Origin: Humulus lupulus
Taxonomy: Eukaryota > Streptophyta > Magnoliopsida > Rosales > Cannabaceae
Assembly: GCF_963169125.1 (NCBI RefSeq)
Contig: NC_084798.1
Coordinates: 201,557,481 to 201,621,480 of the forward strand
Direction: 5' to 3'
DNA length: 64,000 nucleotides
The notes beneath the pieces are model-generated. The model searched no databases and was not told where the DNA came from. It saw nothing but the letters and a program-made list of their open reading frames with translations. Shown here one piece after another: positions 9,828 through 21,306 of this stretch (its first letter is position 1; the number at the start of each line of letters is the position of its first letter). The position numbers and the translations under genes are program-made.

Positions 9828-10605
9828 TTAACATACACCCAATCGATGGTGTAGAATTTCATTAGTAGGGTGAGTTATGACTTTGATGCAAATGCCATAA
9901 ATAATAATTGATAACATCACACCTACAAGAAAGTTAGAAATATGCAATTTTAATGGAATATCAATAAAATACGAAAATTGTATATCTATATTACACTTCT
10001 TTTCACTTTGAGTAAATAAACAAATTTGTTCAATTATGGGCTCTTGAAATATAATTATATATTTTTCATTTTCCTTATGAGCCTCGAAAATTATTTCATC
10101 CAACTCTTTTGTTTCATTAGGGGGTTGGATGCATATTACAAGTTCTTCAACAACTTCATTCTCCTTTTCATTTTCAATTTGACTGTTTGGATTGGGAATG
10201 GGTTAGTTGGGATGAACTTGTTTTTCCAACTCTATAACAGTTGCAAGGTGTCCTACTATTGTTTCAATTTTTGAGATTGAATGAAACTAGGCTAGTAAGA
10301 TTTGGTAGGTTGATTGCATGAACTGTTGTAGGGTATCCTCTAAAGATGGGCTTGTTTCTTGTTGAATGGGATATGATAGGTCGAATTGGGCATGACTTTG
10401 ATTATGCATGTTAAATTTATGCCCTATTGGAGACTGGGTATGGCTCCATGAAAAATTTAGATTATAGGTGGGCGTAAAATGGATATCAAAAGATTCATGC
10501 ATCATATACATATCATTAGTTTCCCCATAATTTAAATTTGATTGCTCATAATAGTTGTACTCGGAATTCCAACTATAATTAAAATGATCAATTTCAAGAG
10601 ATATA
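9828..10605 (-). pseudogene. Athila-type gag remnant
   Basis: Read on the minus strand from about 10605 downward, one frame carries YNLNFSW (compare the NHPNFSW-type motif of Athila gag), then SLEDTLQQFMQ, then a KIETIVGHLAT stretch that matches the conserved link region after it. Stops at about 10287 (TAG) and just beyond break the frame, which then stays open to 9828. This is the C-terminal part of gag after the capsid; the capsid domain itself was not recognised. Dead copy. Confidence 0.6.
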
Positions 10606-10854
10606 TATATATATTTTTAAAGAAAAACAATTATAACAGAAATTAAGAAGAGTACTAAACACAAAAATAAAAAAATAAAAAAATGAAAAAAAAAATTAAG
10701 ATAACACAAACAATATTAAGAAATGAAAACGAGAGCTAGGACAATATTTAAGTTTTTTTTTCTTTTTTTTTTCAAGTACATATTTTTTTTCACAATAATA
10801 TGATAGAGGATAAAGAAAAATAAGGCAAAATTAAATAAGACTATCCAAATTTAG

Positions 10855-11120
10855 GCAAGAGTAGGGAGGCATAGCATGCCATCAACCATAACAAAAATAA
10901 GGTAAAAATTAGGAGGCACAAGTGTCATCAACTAAAACATAAGATAAAAGACTAGGAGGCAAAATTGCCATCAACTAGTAACTTGCAAAAACAAAAAAAA
11001 ATAAAAATAACACAAGATAAATTACAACAAAATTATAACAAAATTAGGAGGTACAAGTGTCATCGACTATAAAAATTAAAAGAATAGATAGGAGGCACAA
11101 GTGTCGTCAACTAAAAAAAT
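10855..11120. repeat. Minisatellite in the element leader (five ~28-bp boxes)
   Basis: The box TAGGAGGCACAAGTGTCATC, followed by AACTAAAA, appears five times with small changes (around 10864, 10909, 10950, 11044 and 11090), separated by A-rich spacers of differing length. It lies between the gag remnant and the primer site, in what would be the untranslated leader of the genomic RNA. Confidence 0.6.
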
Positions 11121-11338
11121 AATAAATATAAATATATATAAGTAAGTTTTTTTTTATGGGTGATAGAACCGTCCCAATTTTTCTTTTTATCTTTTTTTTT
11201 TAGTTTTTATAGATATATATATATTTATACTTTTGTATATATAGTTTTTTCTTCTTTTTTTTAAGTGCAAAAAATAAAATAACTAGTAGAAGAATTTACT
11301 AACCTTGAGATAAATTTCGTTTATTTTTTCTTGCAACT

Positions 11339-11354
11339 CCCGGCAACGGCGCCA
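11339..11354 (-). other. Primer binding site, tRNA-Asp type
   Basis: The complement reads TGGCGCCGTTGCCGGG, the classic primer site complementary to the 3' end of plant tRNA-Asp used by Athila and related elements. It sits six bases from the LTR edge at 11361 and fixes the orientation of the element as minus. Confidence 0.9.
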
Positions 11355-11360
11355 AAAACT

Positions 11361-13229
11361 TGATAGACCCAAAACAGGTATGTTTTAAATATTTATACTC
11401 GCAAGCGCACGAATCGTATTTATAGAATAGTGTTCGTGTAAGCACGAGATCGAACCCAAAAGAGTTGTCTAAAATCGAAAAGAAAACTATTTTAAATCAA
11501 AATTACTAAAGTCTAACCTAGTTCCAAAGATTGATGAAATTTTTGTATAATAAAAATAAAATAAAATAAAATATAATAATAAAGAAATTAAAGACAATAT
11601 ATAAAAATAAATTAAAAATAGAAATCAAGATAGTAAAATAAATATTATTAAGATAATAGAATCCACAAAATATAAGTTCAATAATATTTATAAGTACATT
11701 GATTCCCAAGTTTTAGTGATAGTTAAAATAAATCAAACTATCATTTTCCAAATAGATTTAATAGTTTAAGCACAAATTACTTCTAAAAAATATAAGATTT
11801 TTCTTCACTTTTCAAAATTATAATTTCAAAGCATTTAGTGTAAATCAATCTAGAGAAATAACAATTAAATCAATGAACATTATTTATAAGGCAAAACATA
11901 ATATTTTTATTCTAAGGATGGATGTGTACAATTTAATGACACATCTTACACAAAGAATATTATGTTTTAGCACTAATAAAGAACAAAGTGTAAATATAGG
12001 CTAACAATCCAAAATACATGATATTTAAGATGAAAGAAGATATTGAAGAAGAAAATTCCATAAACTTTGTTGCACAAAACGGGAAATCAACATACAAAAT
12101 AAATACTATCTAGTTACATATTGTTTCATCATCTCCTTAATAATCTTAAAAAGATTAGAAACTCATAACTAAAATAGCAATTACAAACATAAATAGGAAA
12201 ATTTGGAGGAGAAACCCCCAAATTTTTCCTCTAAAAATACATAGAAAATAACCAAAAAGAAGAAGAAGATGAAGAGAATAGAGAGGTTTAGAAATGTGTA
12301 GAAGTTTTGGTATGGTAACCTCCCCTCAAATTGACACCCTAATTGGTCTTCAAAACTCTCTATTTATAGCCAAAATGAGTATATTAAAATAATCAATTTA
12401 AATTGATTAAATTAATTTAATTAATTATAATATGGCAAATAGGGGTAAATTATAGGGTGTAATAATGATGTTTTTGAGTAAAATGTGTAGAAAGTGGGGT
12501 AAAAAGTGTCATTTTTTAATATAGGGGACAAAAGTACATTGTGGTATTTTTATGGGCTCAAGAAAAAATAAAGAGGAAAAAAAAAAGCTTTGTGGTGGCT
12601 GTTGGGTGCTGAGTGTGGGCCTTGTTGCTGGCAATTGGGGCAGGCGGCATGATGCATGTTGTGGATGGGAGGGAGGAGAGGCAGGCGTGAGGTGCTTTGG
12701 GTGGCAGGAGCTTCATTGATGCTGGAGGCAAATTTGGTGGAGTTGAACGTGAGTTGGGTGATTGGCATATATGGGCCTGGCTTGGGCTTGGCTGAAGGAA
12801 AAGACCCACTTCCTTAGCTTTTCTCTCAAAAATACCACTTTTCTCTCATTTTGCTTGCTTTTTAAGAGTAAAAATGTCATAAATTCCCTACAAAATAGAT
12901 ATAAAATAAATCATAATAAAATATTTTCAACTATAAAATAAATTAAATTAATTATTTGAAAATATCAATTATAACTTAATTTATATTTAACATTTAATTT
13001 CAATAATACAACATTTTTTTACCTCAACTAAACAATAATAATTCAAATAATTGACTACAACATTTTACAACAAAATAACTATAAAAACACACAAAAATAT
13101 ATAAAATAAAAATAAACCCAATAAATTCAAAATTACTTTAAAACTTAATAAATTAATTAAAAACTCAAGAATTAAGCAACAATTAACACATAAAAAGTGA
13201 TAAAATAACTCTATTTTGTAGAATTATCA
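11361..13229 (-). repeat. 5' LTR of the Athila-lineage element
   Basis: A 1,869-bp LTR. On the minus strand it starts TGATAATTC (13229) and ends GGGTCTATCA (11361). It lacks the 1.6-kb insertion present in the other LTR and keeps the terminal 277 bp that the other has lost. The right flank at 13230 is unrelated sequence. Confidence 0.85.
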
Positions 13230-14335
13230 GCTCTCAAAACCCTAGAGAGAGAAAGTACCAAGCGACGATCGACGTGTCGCTAGTATAGGGCGACGCATCA
13301 CCTGACAGGCAATGCATCGCCTTGTGCCAGGCGACGCGTTGCCTAGTCCGTTACAGAATGTTCGTACGGTTATGTGTTTTTTAGCTCTAAACTTAAATTT
13401 AAATGCTCTAATCTCATTGGTTGAATCTAATGAGGATCATTTACTATTTGAGGGGTTCAAATGAGTTAACTGGTGACTTGATCATTCACCTCTTTCTCTC
13501 ACTAAAGAATAACACACTCTCTCTCTCTAGCTCCAAGATTACTAGTTTTCTCTAAGATCTTCATCAAGAATGATTGAATTGCATGGAGATACAAGGCTTG
13601 TGAATCCCATTCTCATTTCACTGGTTGTAGCTTCAAGGGTCTTCAAAGGAAGGCTAGGAATAGAGATTTTTGGACAACCAATCTGCATTTGTGTCAAGCC
13701 TTGTCACTTTTGTGTTTCACATAAAATCATAGCTTGTGATTTTATGTCCCTAGGGTTTTGTTCTTCAAGGAATGTCGACTCTAAACTTTATCCATTGTGT
13801 TTATGTAATTTGTATTTAAATATTTTATGAGATTGATTTACTTGTATGATTTTGTCATTGAGTTGTAATACAAACAAATGTTTGTGAAGCCTAATCCCAA
13901 CAAGGACCAAATTCTTATTTAAGAATATCAAAAGGCTCAATTAAGCCTTAAGATGGATGACACCTAAGTTAGGAGAATTAAATTCTATTTTTTGAGGAAG
14001 GGCATCAAGACAATTACTATTATAATTCTTTAAAGCTCAATTTGAAACATTATCGTCAGTCAATATTATGTGCTATATCAGTGGGAGTAATTAATGATAT
14101 GTTTATATCCTAATAAGATATGGTGGATTACTCTTACTTTTATGATACTGATCTATTTTGAGACAAATAAACCATTATTTGACAATCTCTGTATGATAAA
14201 GAATCTTGGAGAAACCTTGCATGGTCTAGGTATTTGAATTCTTCATAATTAGATCAATGGTATATTAGATTATCTCAAAGTATTGTGTTGACTGATTTTT
14301 GGTTGTTATTGATTTTTCAATTTTATCGAGAGTCT
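13230..14335 (+). other. Unassigned repeat-like DNA with GC palindrome boxes
   Basis: No gene with a recognisable product. 13262-13350 has a cluster of GCGACG/GCGTCGCC-type boxes (for example GGCGACGCATCACC and CAGGCGACGCGTTGCC), like those in other LTRs of this window. It is followed by a CTCTCTCTCT leader-like stretch and a short frame from ATG 13570 (86 codons) without known motifs. This is most likely the remains of an LTR; no partner LTR was found. Confidence 0.4.
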
Positions 14336-14355
14336 CACTACAAGAAAAAGACTCT

Positions 14356-15075
14356 ATAGCGACGACATCTATTGCGACGAGTACAAAGTCGTCGCTGTAT
14401 GTAGGCAAAATCCATGAAAAATTATTTTTTCTTAATTTATTTAAAAAAAAAACAAGCTACAGCAACGTTGTCACACAAGACAGGACTAGCCCCTCCAAAT
14501 TCCTGATACCCTACAACGACGACGTCTCGCTATAGCGAAGTGACTCTATAGTGACGACCTGTCGTCGCTGTAGGATGCTCAGGGAACTCAACCACCCAGA
14601 GTCGGTTGCCTATTTGCACCCCTAATAGCGACGACTTGTCATCGCTGTAGAGTCATCGTGGAAAAAAAAGAGAGGGAAATATGTTATTCTAGAGCAACGA
14701 CATATCGTCCAATAGGATAGGGAGGGAACTTAACCGCCAAGAGTCGGTTGCCTATTTTTCACTCCCTATGACATCGCTATAGAGTCCAATTTAATCCACT
14801 AGTCGATTATTTTGTACTCTACAACAACGATAGGTCGTTGCAATAAGACCCAAAATAAAAAATGGGAAAGTGAACCGCCAAAAAATTTAAGTGAAATTCC
14901 ACTGCTTACAGCGACGACATGTCGTCGCTGTAGAGTACAAAATAGTACACAAGAGTATTCATGTACTATTCACTGTCGTCGCTGTAGGATTTCACTGTTT
15001 GAGTGAAACGGTGCATTTGATATCAACGACGACGTTCTTATTACCTATAGCGACGACATGTTGTTGCTATAGGTT
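14356..15075. repeat. CACTA subterminal palindromic repeats
   Basis: At least eight copies of a unit built from CAGCGACGACATGT and its reverse complement. The best one, 14907-14932, is a perfect 26-bp palindrome centred on CGACATGTCG. Other copies differ by one or a few bases (for example ATCGCTGTAGAG at 14641-14652). A further group lies at 18105-18272. Such repeats bind the TnpA-like protein in En/Spm. Confidence 0.8.
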
Positions 15076-15099
15076 AAGGACATAAATCCCCCAACTCGA

Positions 15100-15402
15100 G
15101 TCTTCTTCTTCATTTTTTTCCTCTGATTTCTCTGCAAAACCAGAGCCCCTTCGCCGCCTGTTGCCTTTCTGACGCCCCCCAGTCCGATTTGGGGCAATTT
15201 CTTCCAAGTTTAGGTAATCTAAACCCAATTTCTATATATTTTAGCATTTAAAATGATTTTTTTGTTAATATATTTATGTATTTAGTATTTTGTAGAAATG
15301 TGTTTTTGAATTTTTTTTTTTGTTTTGTTTTTATTTTAGATTGGAGTAGTGGAGCATCATCCTTAGCCACCAACGCGTTTGGATAACCCCGAGCCCTTTG
15401 GT
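15100..15402 (+). other. Probable untranslated exons of the CACTA gene
   Basis: 15100-15211 is a pyrimidine-rich leader ending TTTAG before GTAATC, which may be a donor. A second piece, 15340-15401, is bounded by a T-rich tract plus TTTAG and by a GTATTG donor. Neither has a long frame. Together with the coding exons from 16410 they suggest a spliced 5' leader with an intron of about 1 kb (15402-16409, AT-rich, no motif seen). Confidence 0.4.
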
Positions 15403-16409
15403 ATTGTTTTTATTTTTTATTTTTTTGTGTTTGATTAATGTTTAAATTATGTTTTTAAGTGTGTGATTGGTTTGTTTATATAGTGTTGAATTTTGTTTTT
15501 CATGTTATATTTGTATATTTTAGACAATGTTAAATATGTTAATTGTGTAATTGATTAATATGTTAATTGTGTATTGTTGATAATATTGAATATGTTAATG
15601 TAATTAAATGTTAATATGTTAGTTGTGTAATTTATTATTTTTGATATATAGTGTAATTTATTATTTTTGATATATGTTATTTTAATTTAATTTAATTAAA
15701 TGATATGTTAGATATTAGTTGAATATGTTTATTTATATAAATGTGAATGTGAATTGTATTGTTGGTAGGTTATATTAATATGATTAGATGTTTATAATTA
15801 GTATATGTATGTTCTAGGATTGGTTTTGTAATTTTTATGCAGATTTTAAATTTTGGGATAAGTTAGATTACAACCGTTATGCTATCGAAATTTTAGTAGA
15901 TTTAGAAATATTAAACATTACAAAATAATTTTAAAGTTATTGTGATTAAATTTTTTAATTAATTTTAAAGCAACTAATAAAAATTTATAAAAATATCATA
16001 AATTGGAAATTAAAAAATAATTTTACAATTATAAAACTTTATTGTTATTTTTGAAAAAATAAAAAGTGACAATTAAAATAATAATTTGATAAATATCAAA
16101 GAAATTAATAACAATAATTAATAAATTTATAATTAAATATTTGTATATATAATGAAACTTTATAATACGTTCATAAAATTTGATAATATATATTCATAAA
16201 ATTATAAAGTGAAAATTAAAATAATAATTTTACAATTATAAAACTTTGTTGTTATTTTTTAAAATTAAAACGTGGAAATTAATAATAAGTTTATAAATTT
16301 ATAATATATATTCATAAAATTTAATAATTTATTCATAAGATTCGATAAGATTTCACAATTTACTTGAAAAAATTAGTGTTTTGGTCAGTCTTGATCCAAA
16401 TATTTGTAG

Positions 16410-17795
16410 CAACTCGTCCACAACAATAAAGGTCCGCTGGTACAATTTGATCTGAAGGAGGGAACCTACAAAGCAGTTGGTGATTTTGGGACGTTGTTCA
16501 CGAGACTTATTGGCAACCTTATTGGTCACCATGTCCCGTTATATTATGACTCGTGGCAGAGTGTTCCTGATGAGCACAAGATTGGATTGATGCAAAAGTT
16601 TGAGGTAAATTTATCTACTGATTCACATGTAATGTTTTTTTTATATAATTTAAAAAATCTCACTATTTTTTTTGAAGAAATTTTTCATTCTTCCCCGGGC
16701 TCTCCCTAAGTGGCGACTAATAGAGACTAGGATTAAGCGAGAGTTTCAAGATCGCTACAAAGATAGAAAATGTCACAAGAAAAGACACATCGATGAACAT
16801 GGAGGGTATGATGATATCGAGATAGCCACAAAGAATCCACAGGAGGACATTGACAACGAGAGTTGGTAGAAGTTGGTTGACCTTTTCACCACTCCATAGT
16901 TCATGGCACGCTCAAAGGCAAATGCTGCCAACAGAGCAAAACAAAAGTATCCAAGTCTCCATGGATCAACTTCTTATGCTTCTGCTCGATTTAAGAAGGT
17001 AAATAAAAATATATAGATAATTGAAATATTTTAAGTTATCTTAATAATAATTTCAATATTTAACTGAGATTTTGTTAAATTTTGTTTTCTAAAGATGAAT
17101 CTTCAGACTAAGGAACTGCCCAGCATTATCGATACGTTCCATGACATGCACAATCATCCGGCACATGGATGGGTGAACACGAATGCTAAGGATGCATATG
17201 TAAGTAACTTTCTAATTTTTGTATATATGTATATTATTCAATTATATTATATATTAATTGTCTTGTTTCAAAACTTCAGGATGCCGTACAGCAAGAAGTC
17301 CAGACACAAACCCAATCTCAATCTCAATCTCAATCTCAATCTCAATCTGAAGCAGCAAGATTCACTATCAATGAGACACAAGTCGTCTCAAAGGTACTTG
17401 GTCAACGTCGTGGCCACAACCGAGGTATTGGACGGAATTTGAAGGGCACTAGTACCTTTGCCTCAAGCGCCACCGGATCATCTTCACAATCAGAGGCATC
17501 ACCATTTCCGTCCACCACAGTTGGCCCTCCAACGATACCACCAGAGGCTTTCCAGTCTATGATTCAATACTTTAGTCAAGCCTTTATGACCCAGAACAAC
17601 AACTTTCAGGAAATGCAACAATTTTTGCAAGCAACAAATCCAAACATCCAAGCTCCACAATTTCAGCCTGTCAACATGGACATGAATATGATACAGTCCA
17701 TGATGGCAAGCTTTCAACCACAGCAGCCACAACCACCACAGCCACCACAATAGCCCGACGATAATGACTTTCAAATTGATTTTGATGACATTTAG
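16410..17795 (+). pseudogene. Transposase_24-type (Ptta/En/Spm) protein, broken
   Basis: Four exons can be joined in frame with standard splice sites: 16410-16604, about 16679-16998, 17095-17199 and 17280-17795. The protein shows the plant En/Spm (PF03004-type) layout: VGDFGTLFTRLIG and WQSVPDEHK, then WRLIETRIKREF, then NRAKQKYPSLHG, then a glutamine-rich stretch with a QSQSQSQS repeat, the KVLGQRRGHNRGIGR motif and a Gln/Pro-rich tail. In En/Spm the comparable protein binds the subterminal repeats. Three in-frame TAG codons break it (16867, 16897, 17751). Beyond the last one an acidic tail stays open for another 13 codons to a TAG at 17793, suggesting that 17751 was once a sense codon. Start codon and early exons are uncertain. 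Confidence 0.75.
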
Positions 17796-18275
17796 TATTA
17801 TTATATTACTATTTTTAAACTATTAATGTTTTGTGTTGTTTTTTTCATTTTGGAGACAATACTACTTATGTTTTGTTATCTTACATTTTGGAGACTATGA
17901 ATATTGTTAAATTGATTTTATTATTTAATTAAAAAATTAGTTTTATTATTTAATTAAATAAGTTGGTTTTATTTATTTATTTAATTAATATTTAATAGTT
18001 TATTAAATAAATTTTAATCAATATAATTAATTAAATATTTTTTTTTAAAAATTGTATACCTACCGTAGGGTCCACGCTGAACACGAAAATCTAAGTTTCC
18101 GTGACACTACAGCGACGCCATGTCGTCGCTATAGAAGTTTTTTAAATTTTGCAACCACCAACAACGATGATTTCAAAAATATCATATCGTCGCAATATCT
18201 CAGTCCAACCGAAAAAATGATTTCCTACTGTGACCGACATGTTGTCGCTGTATACCTTCAGCGACGACGCTGAAA

Positions 18276-21084
18276 TGTGATATATTATAAAAATCCTAAA
18301 GTCCATGTGTATTGATAATAAAGAGAGATCAAATTTGAGATCATCAAATATATATATATATATGCTTATTAAACGCAACCTCATGTTTACTCAAGTATGT
18401 GCATTCCCTGTCACGAGATTTTTTGTGGGAATGCTGGGTAAGTACTTGGGTTGTCATCCTTATGGTACCAAGGAAGTGTTAGTAATCGACAAACCAACAT
18501 CGTGACATACAATAGTTGGTTTTACTAATATCAATTAGACAGGTTTCATGGATGATAAAGTCCATTTATAAACATGCATGATGGTAGGAGGATCTATTTT
18601 GTGACTAAGTGTCAAATCAAATGAACACCTACAACTTCCTCTCCCATACATAAATGTATATTGGTAAGAGGAGTTATTTTGTGGTCAGGTATTGTATGGA
18701 CACTTGCTGCATCGTCATTTATATAGGTAGAGTGAGTGGCGTGTTACGAGGGCATTGATTATATAGGGCAACTGCGACATTTTGTTTCAGGGTTAAGAGT
18801 TGTTGACTCTATAATAAATTTACTGAACTTATGTGATAAATGTCGCAATAATATTTTTCTCTCCGAACTCAATGACTTTTGTTACTCCATTAGTGTTAAT
18901 GACATTCCATTTATGGTGAGAACTTTGCGGAATCCTCTATTAGCATTATAACACGCACTAGTAGATAACATGTTCATGACTAATTGTATGTAGATGACAT
19001 GGTCAAAAGATTATTAGCATTATAACTCACAGTTGTAGATGACATGTTCATGACTACAGTAACAAGGCTTACCTAATTGTATGTATTGAAAAAACACATT
19101 TTTATGTGGATTGTTAGGTGCCCAAAGTGTATTTAGTTAGTGGGAGTCATCGTTGTCATGAAATGGACATGAAATGTTTGTTATTTGTTGTTGAATACAT
19201 GCATATTGTGGATCACTCTTTGATATTATGTGTGCACACTCATTTAGCTTAAAATTTTATAATGATGTGAGCCAATAGCTTAATCTTGATATTATGTTTC
19301 GAGTGGATCCATACTGGTAGTTATCTCCATACTTTGTGAATCTTCGATGTCTCGTTATGTATTATATTTGTATCCTATGGATACAATATGATGCATAATA
19401 TTAGTTTATGGACATTTTTGTCTCTTGAGATTCATGTGTATTGACATTATTGTTAAGTGAGCACAAATTGGTGTAATTATTATGTAGTTCAAGTGGGAAA
19501 ATGTTATAATATTTTATATGGGCTGACATAATTAGGTGTTGCTCACGCAGTGTCATTATTAGCATATAAGGATGATTGCATAATAAGTATTGCATGGTAT
19601 TACCATCGGGCCATAATGGGATGGACATAACATACTAACACGCTCGGGGCCCATGGACACGCTCTAAAACATCTTTTGCCAGTCCATCAGACCAAAACAA
19701 CAAATTTTGTCTTCATTGGGTATATAGGCCCATTATAACTCATAAAGGGGTTATTCCCTTTTATTTTTTATTTTTGTGCAATGTGTATGTGATGTACGTG
19801 GGTGCCTTAGAGAGAAAGAGAATAGAGTGTCCATAGACACTCCTTGCACCATTTCTTGTTTTTTGTCTTCTCTTGGCAGATTTTATTGAGGAGCAAGAGT
19901 CAATCATCATCTCCATGGTTAAAAGGTTGGTATCTCTCCTATGTAGTACTAGATTGGTATGTTTCAAGCTCTACCGAGGCTAAAGTTAAGATTATAGATG
20001 AGTTATTAATAGTTATTATGCTTATTATTATGTTGCAAATCTAACATTTCCTCTTTCAACTCCTTTCCCTTGATAATATCTTCGTTATCTTGCACTTCAC
20101 CATCAAACGCAACAAGAAGCATTCATATCCTGCCATAGAAGAGCCATGGAGTTATGGTGGTGTGGAGCCATGTCATAACAACTCATCATATCTAATGTTA
20201 TAGAAATTGCATGTCAGAGAAAAAAAAAATGCAACAAGATGTTGAAGACCCCAATTACAATATTCAAAGGTTATTTGCAAAAATAAAACATCAACTCTTA
20301 TAGAAAGAGTGAGAGTGTGAAGAATTAATGTGAAGTTCAATGAAAGTATATGAACTTGATATCTTGAGTTGTGAGTTTAGAAATTTTAAGTTGAATGAAA
20401 AATGTTGGAGTATTAACTCAAATTCATTATTATTCATATAAATTTAGTTTTTTTTTTTATTATTATATGTACTATTGGATCAGATCTCTTCATGTGCGTT
20501 TAAAGAACTTTAGTTAATTATGGTGAAAATTGTTCTTGTATTAACTCAAATTTATTATTATTCATCATATCATTTTTTTTTTCTTTTTTGTAAGTTACCA
20601 CGTAAGTTTGAATGAGTTTGAATAACTATTTATTTGTGTAAAAAAAAAAGTTTTATAACTCTATAAAAATATATTATTTTGTATGTGCGAATGCAATTTT
20701 GAAAAGTAAAAGTGTGAGCATATAGAAAAGTGATTGAGAAGAGTTAAATGAGATAGACAAATGAGATAGACAAATTGCTCAAAACCAGTCACAAAGCATC
20801 ATTTGCTAAACAATGAGCTAAAACATTAGAGACTCTGGACTCAAACTTAACTCCCAAGAACCCAGAGCTTGGAACGAGAACTTTAATGCTCTCAATCAAG
20901 CCATCACATTAATCACGTATATGTAATGTTGAAAGTGGTATTAAATTAGATCGATCTCTCTTTCTGTAGATTTGACAATTTCGTCAAATCACGTAAATTT
21001 CTTTATCTAGTTTTTTTTATTATTTTTTTTTTTATTATTATTATTATTACTTGAAAATTGTCTTCTTCTTTATACAAATAATGA
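18276..21084. other. Intergenic DNA without a recognisable gene
   Basis: No coding region I can support. It has an AT run at 18347-18362, the text ACTCAAATT(C/T)ATTATTATTCAT twice (20416 and 20545 areas), and T- or A-rich tracts. A stretch around 19630-19960 looks like the border of an old LTR, but no second copy or primer site was found. Confidence 0.4.
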
Positions 21085-21306
21085 GGAAAATATTAGGTAA
21101 ATAATCATTCCTTCGAACCAAAAAAATAAGTTACAAAATTATATACATATCCCACTAATGCATAAAATACTACAATATATATTGGAAAAAAAATCTTCTA
21201 TTTTAAATAATATGAATCAAGATCCACAAACACATTTGGATCACTCGTAGCTTTTGAGAAGACAAACTATACAAAAAAAAAAACTATAACATAACATGAG
21301 TGACAA

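Larger units (their letters stand above)
6118..13229 (-). mobile_element. Decayed Athila-lineage Ty3/gypsy element
   Basis: On the minus strand: 5' LTR (13229-11361), tRNA-Asp type primer site (11354-11339), an internal region of about 2 kb with gag remnants, a purine tract next to 9323, and a 3' LTR (9323-6118). The LTRs start TGATAA and end TATCA. The internal region is far too short for gag-pol, so most of pol has been lost, or the element is a non-autonomous derivative. The 3' LTR lacks its last ~277 bp (no match to 11361-11637 beyond 6118) and carries a 1.6-kb insertion. Confidence 0.75.
14336..18275 (+). mobile_element. CACTA (En/Spm) transposon, right end lost
   Basis: The left end starts CACTACAAGAAAAAG, a textbook CACTA terminus. 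Subterminal DNA on both sides (14356-15075 and 18105-18272) is packed with GCGACGAC / GTCGTCGC repeats in both orientations. The middle holds a transposase_24-type gene with introns. The expected right terminus (TTTTTCTTGTAGTG) is missing after 18275, so the element is truncated there and the TnpD-type transposase is absent. Confidence 0.8.

Noticed and set aside
13570..13830. 86-codon frame after a CT-rich leader as a host gene
   Set aside because: No recognisable motif, and the surroundings look like an LTR; left as unassigned.
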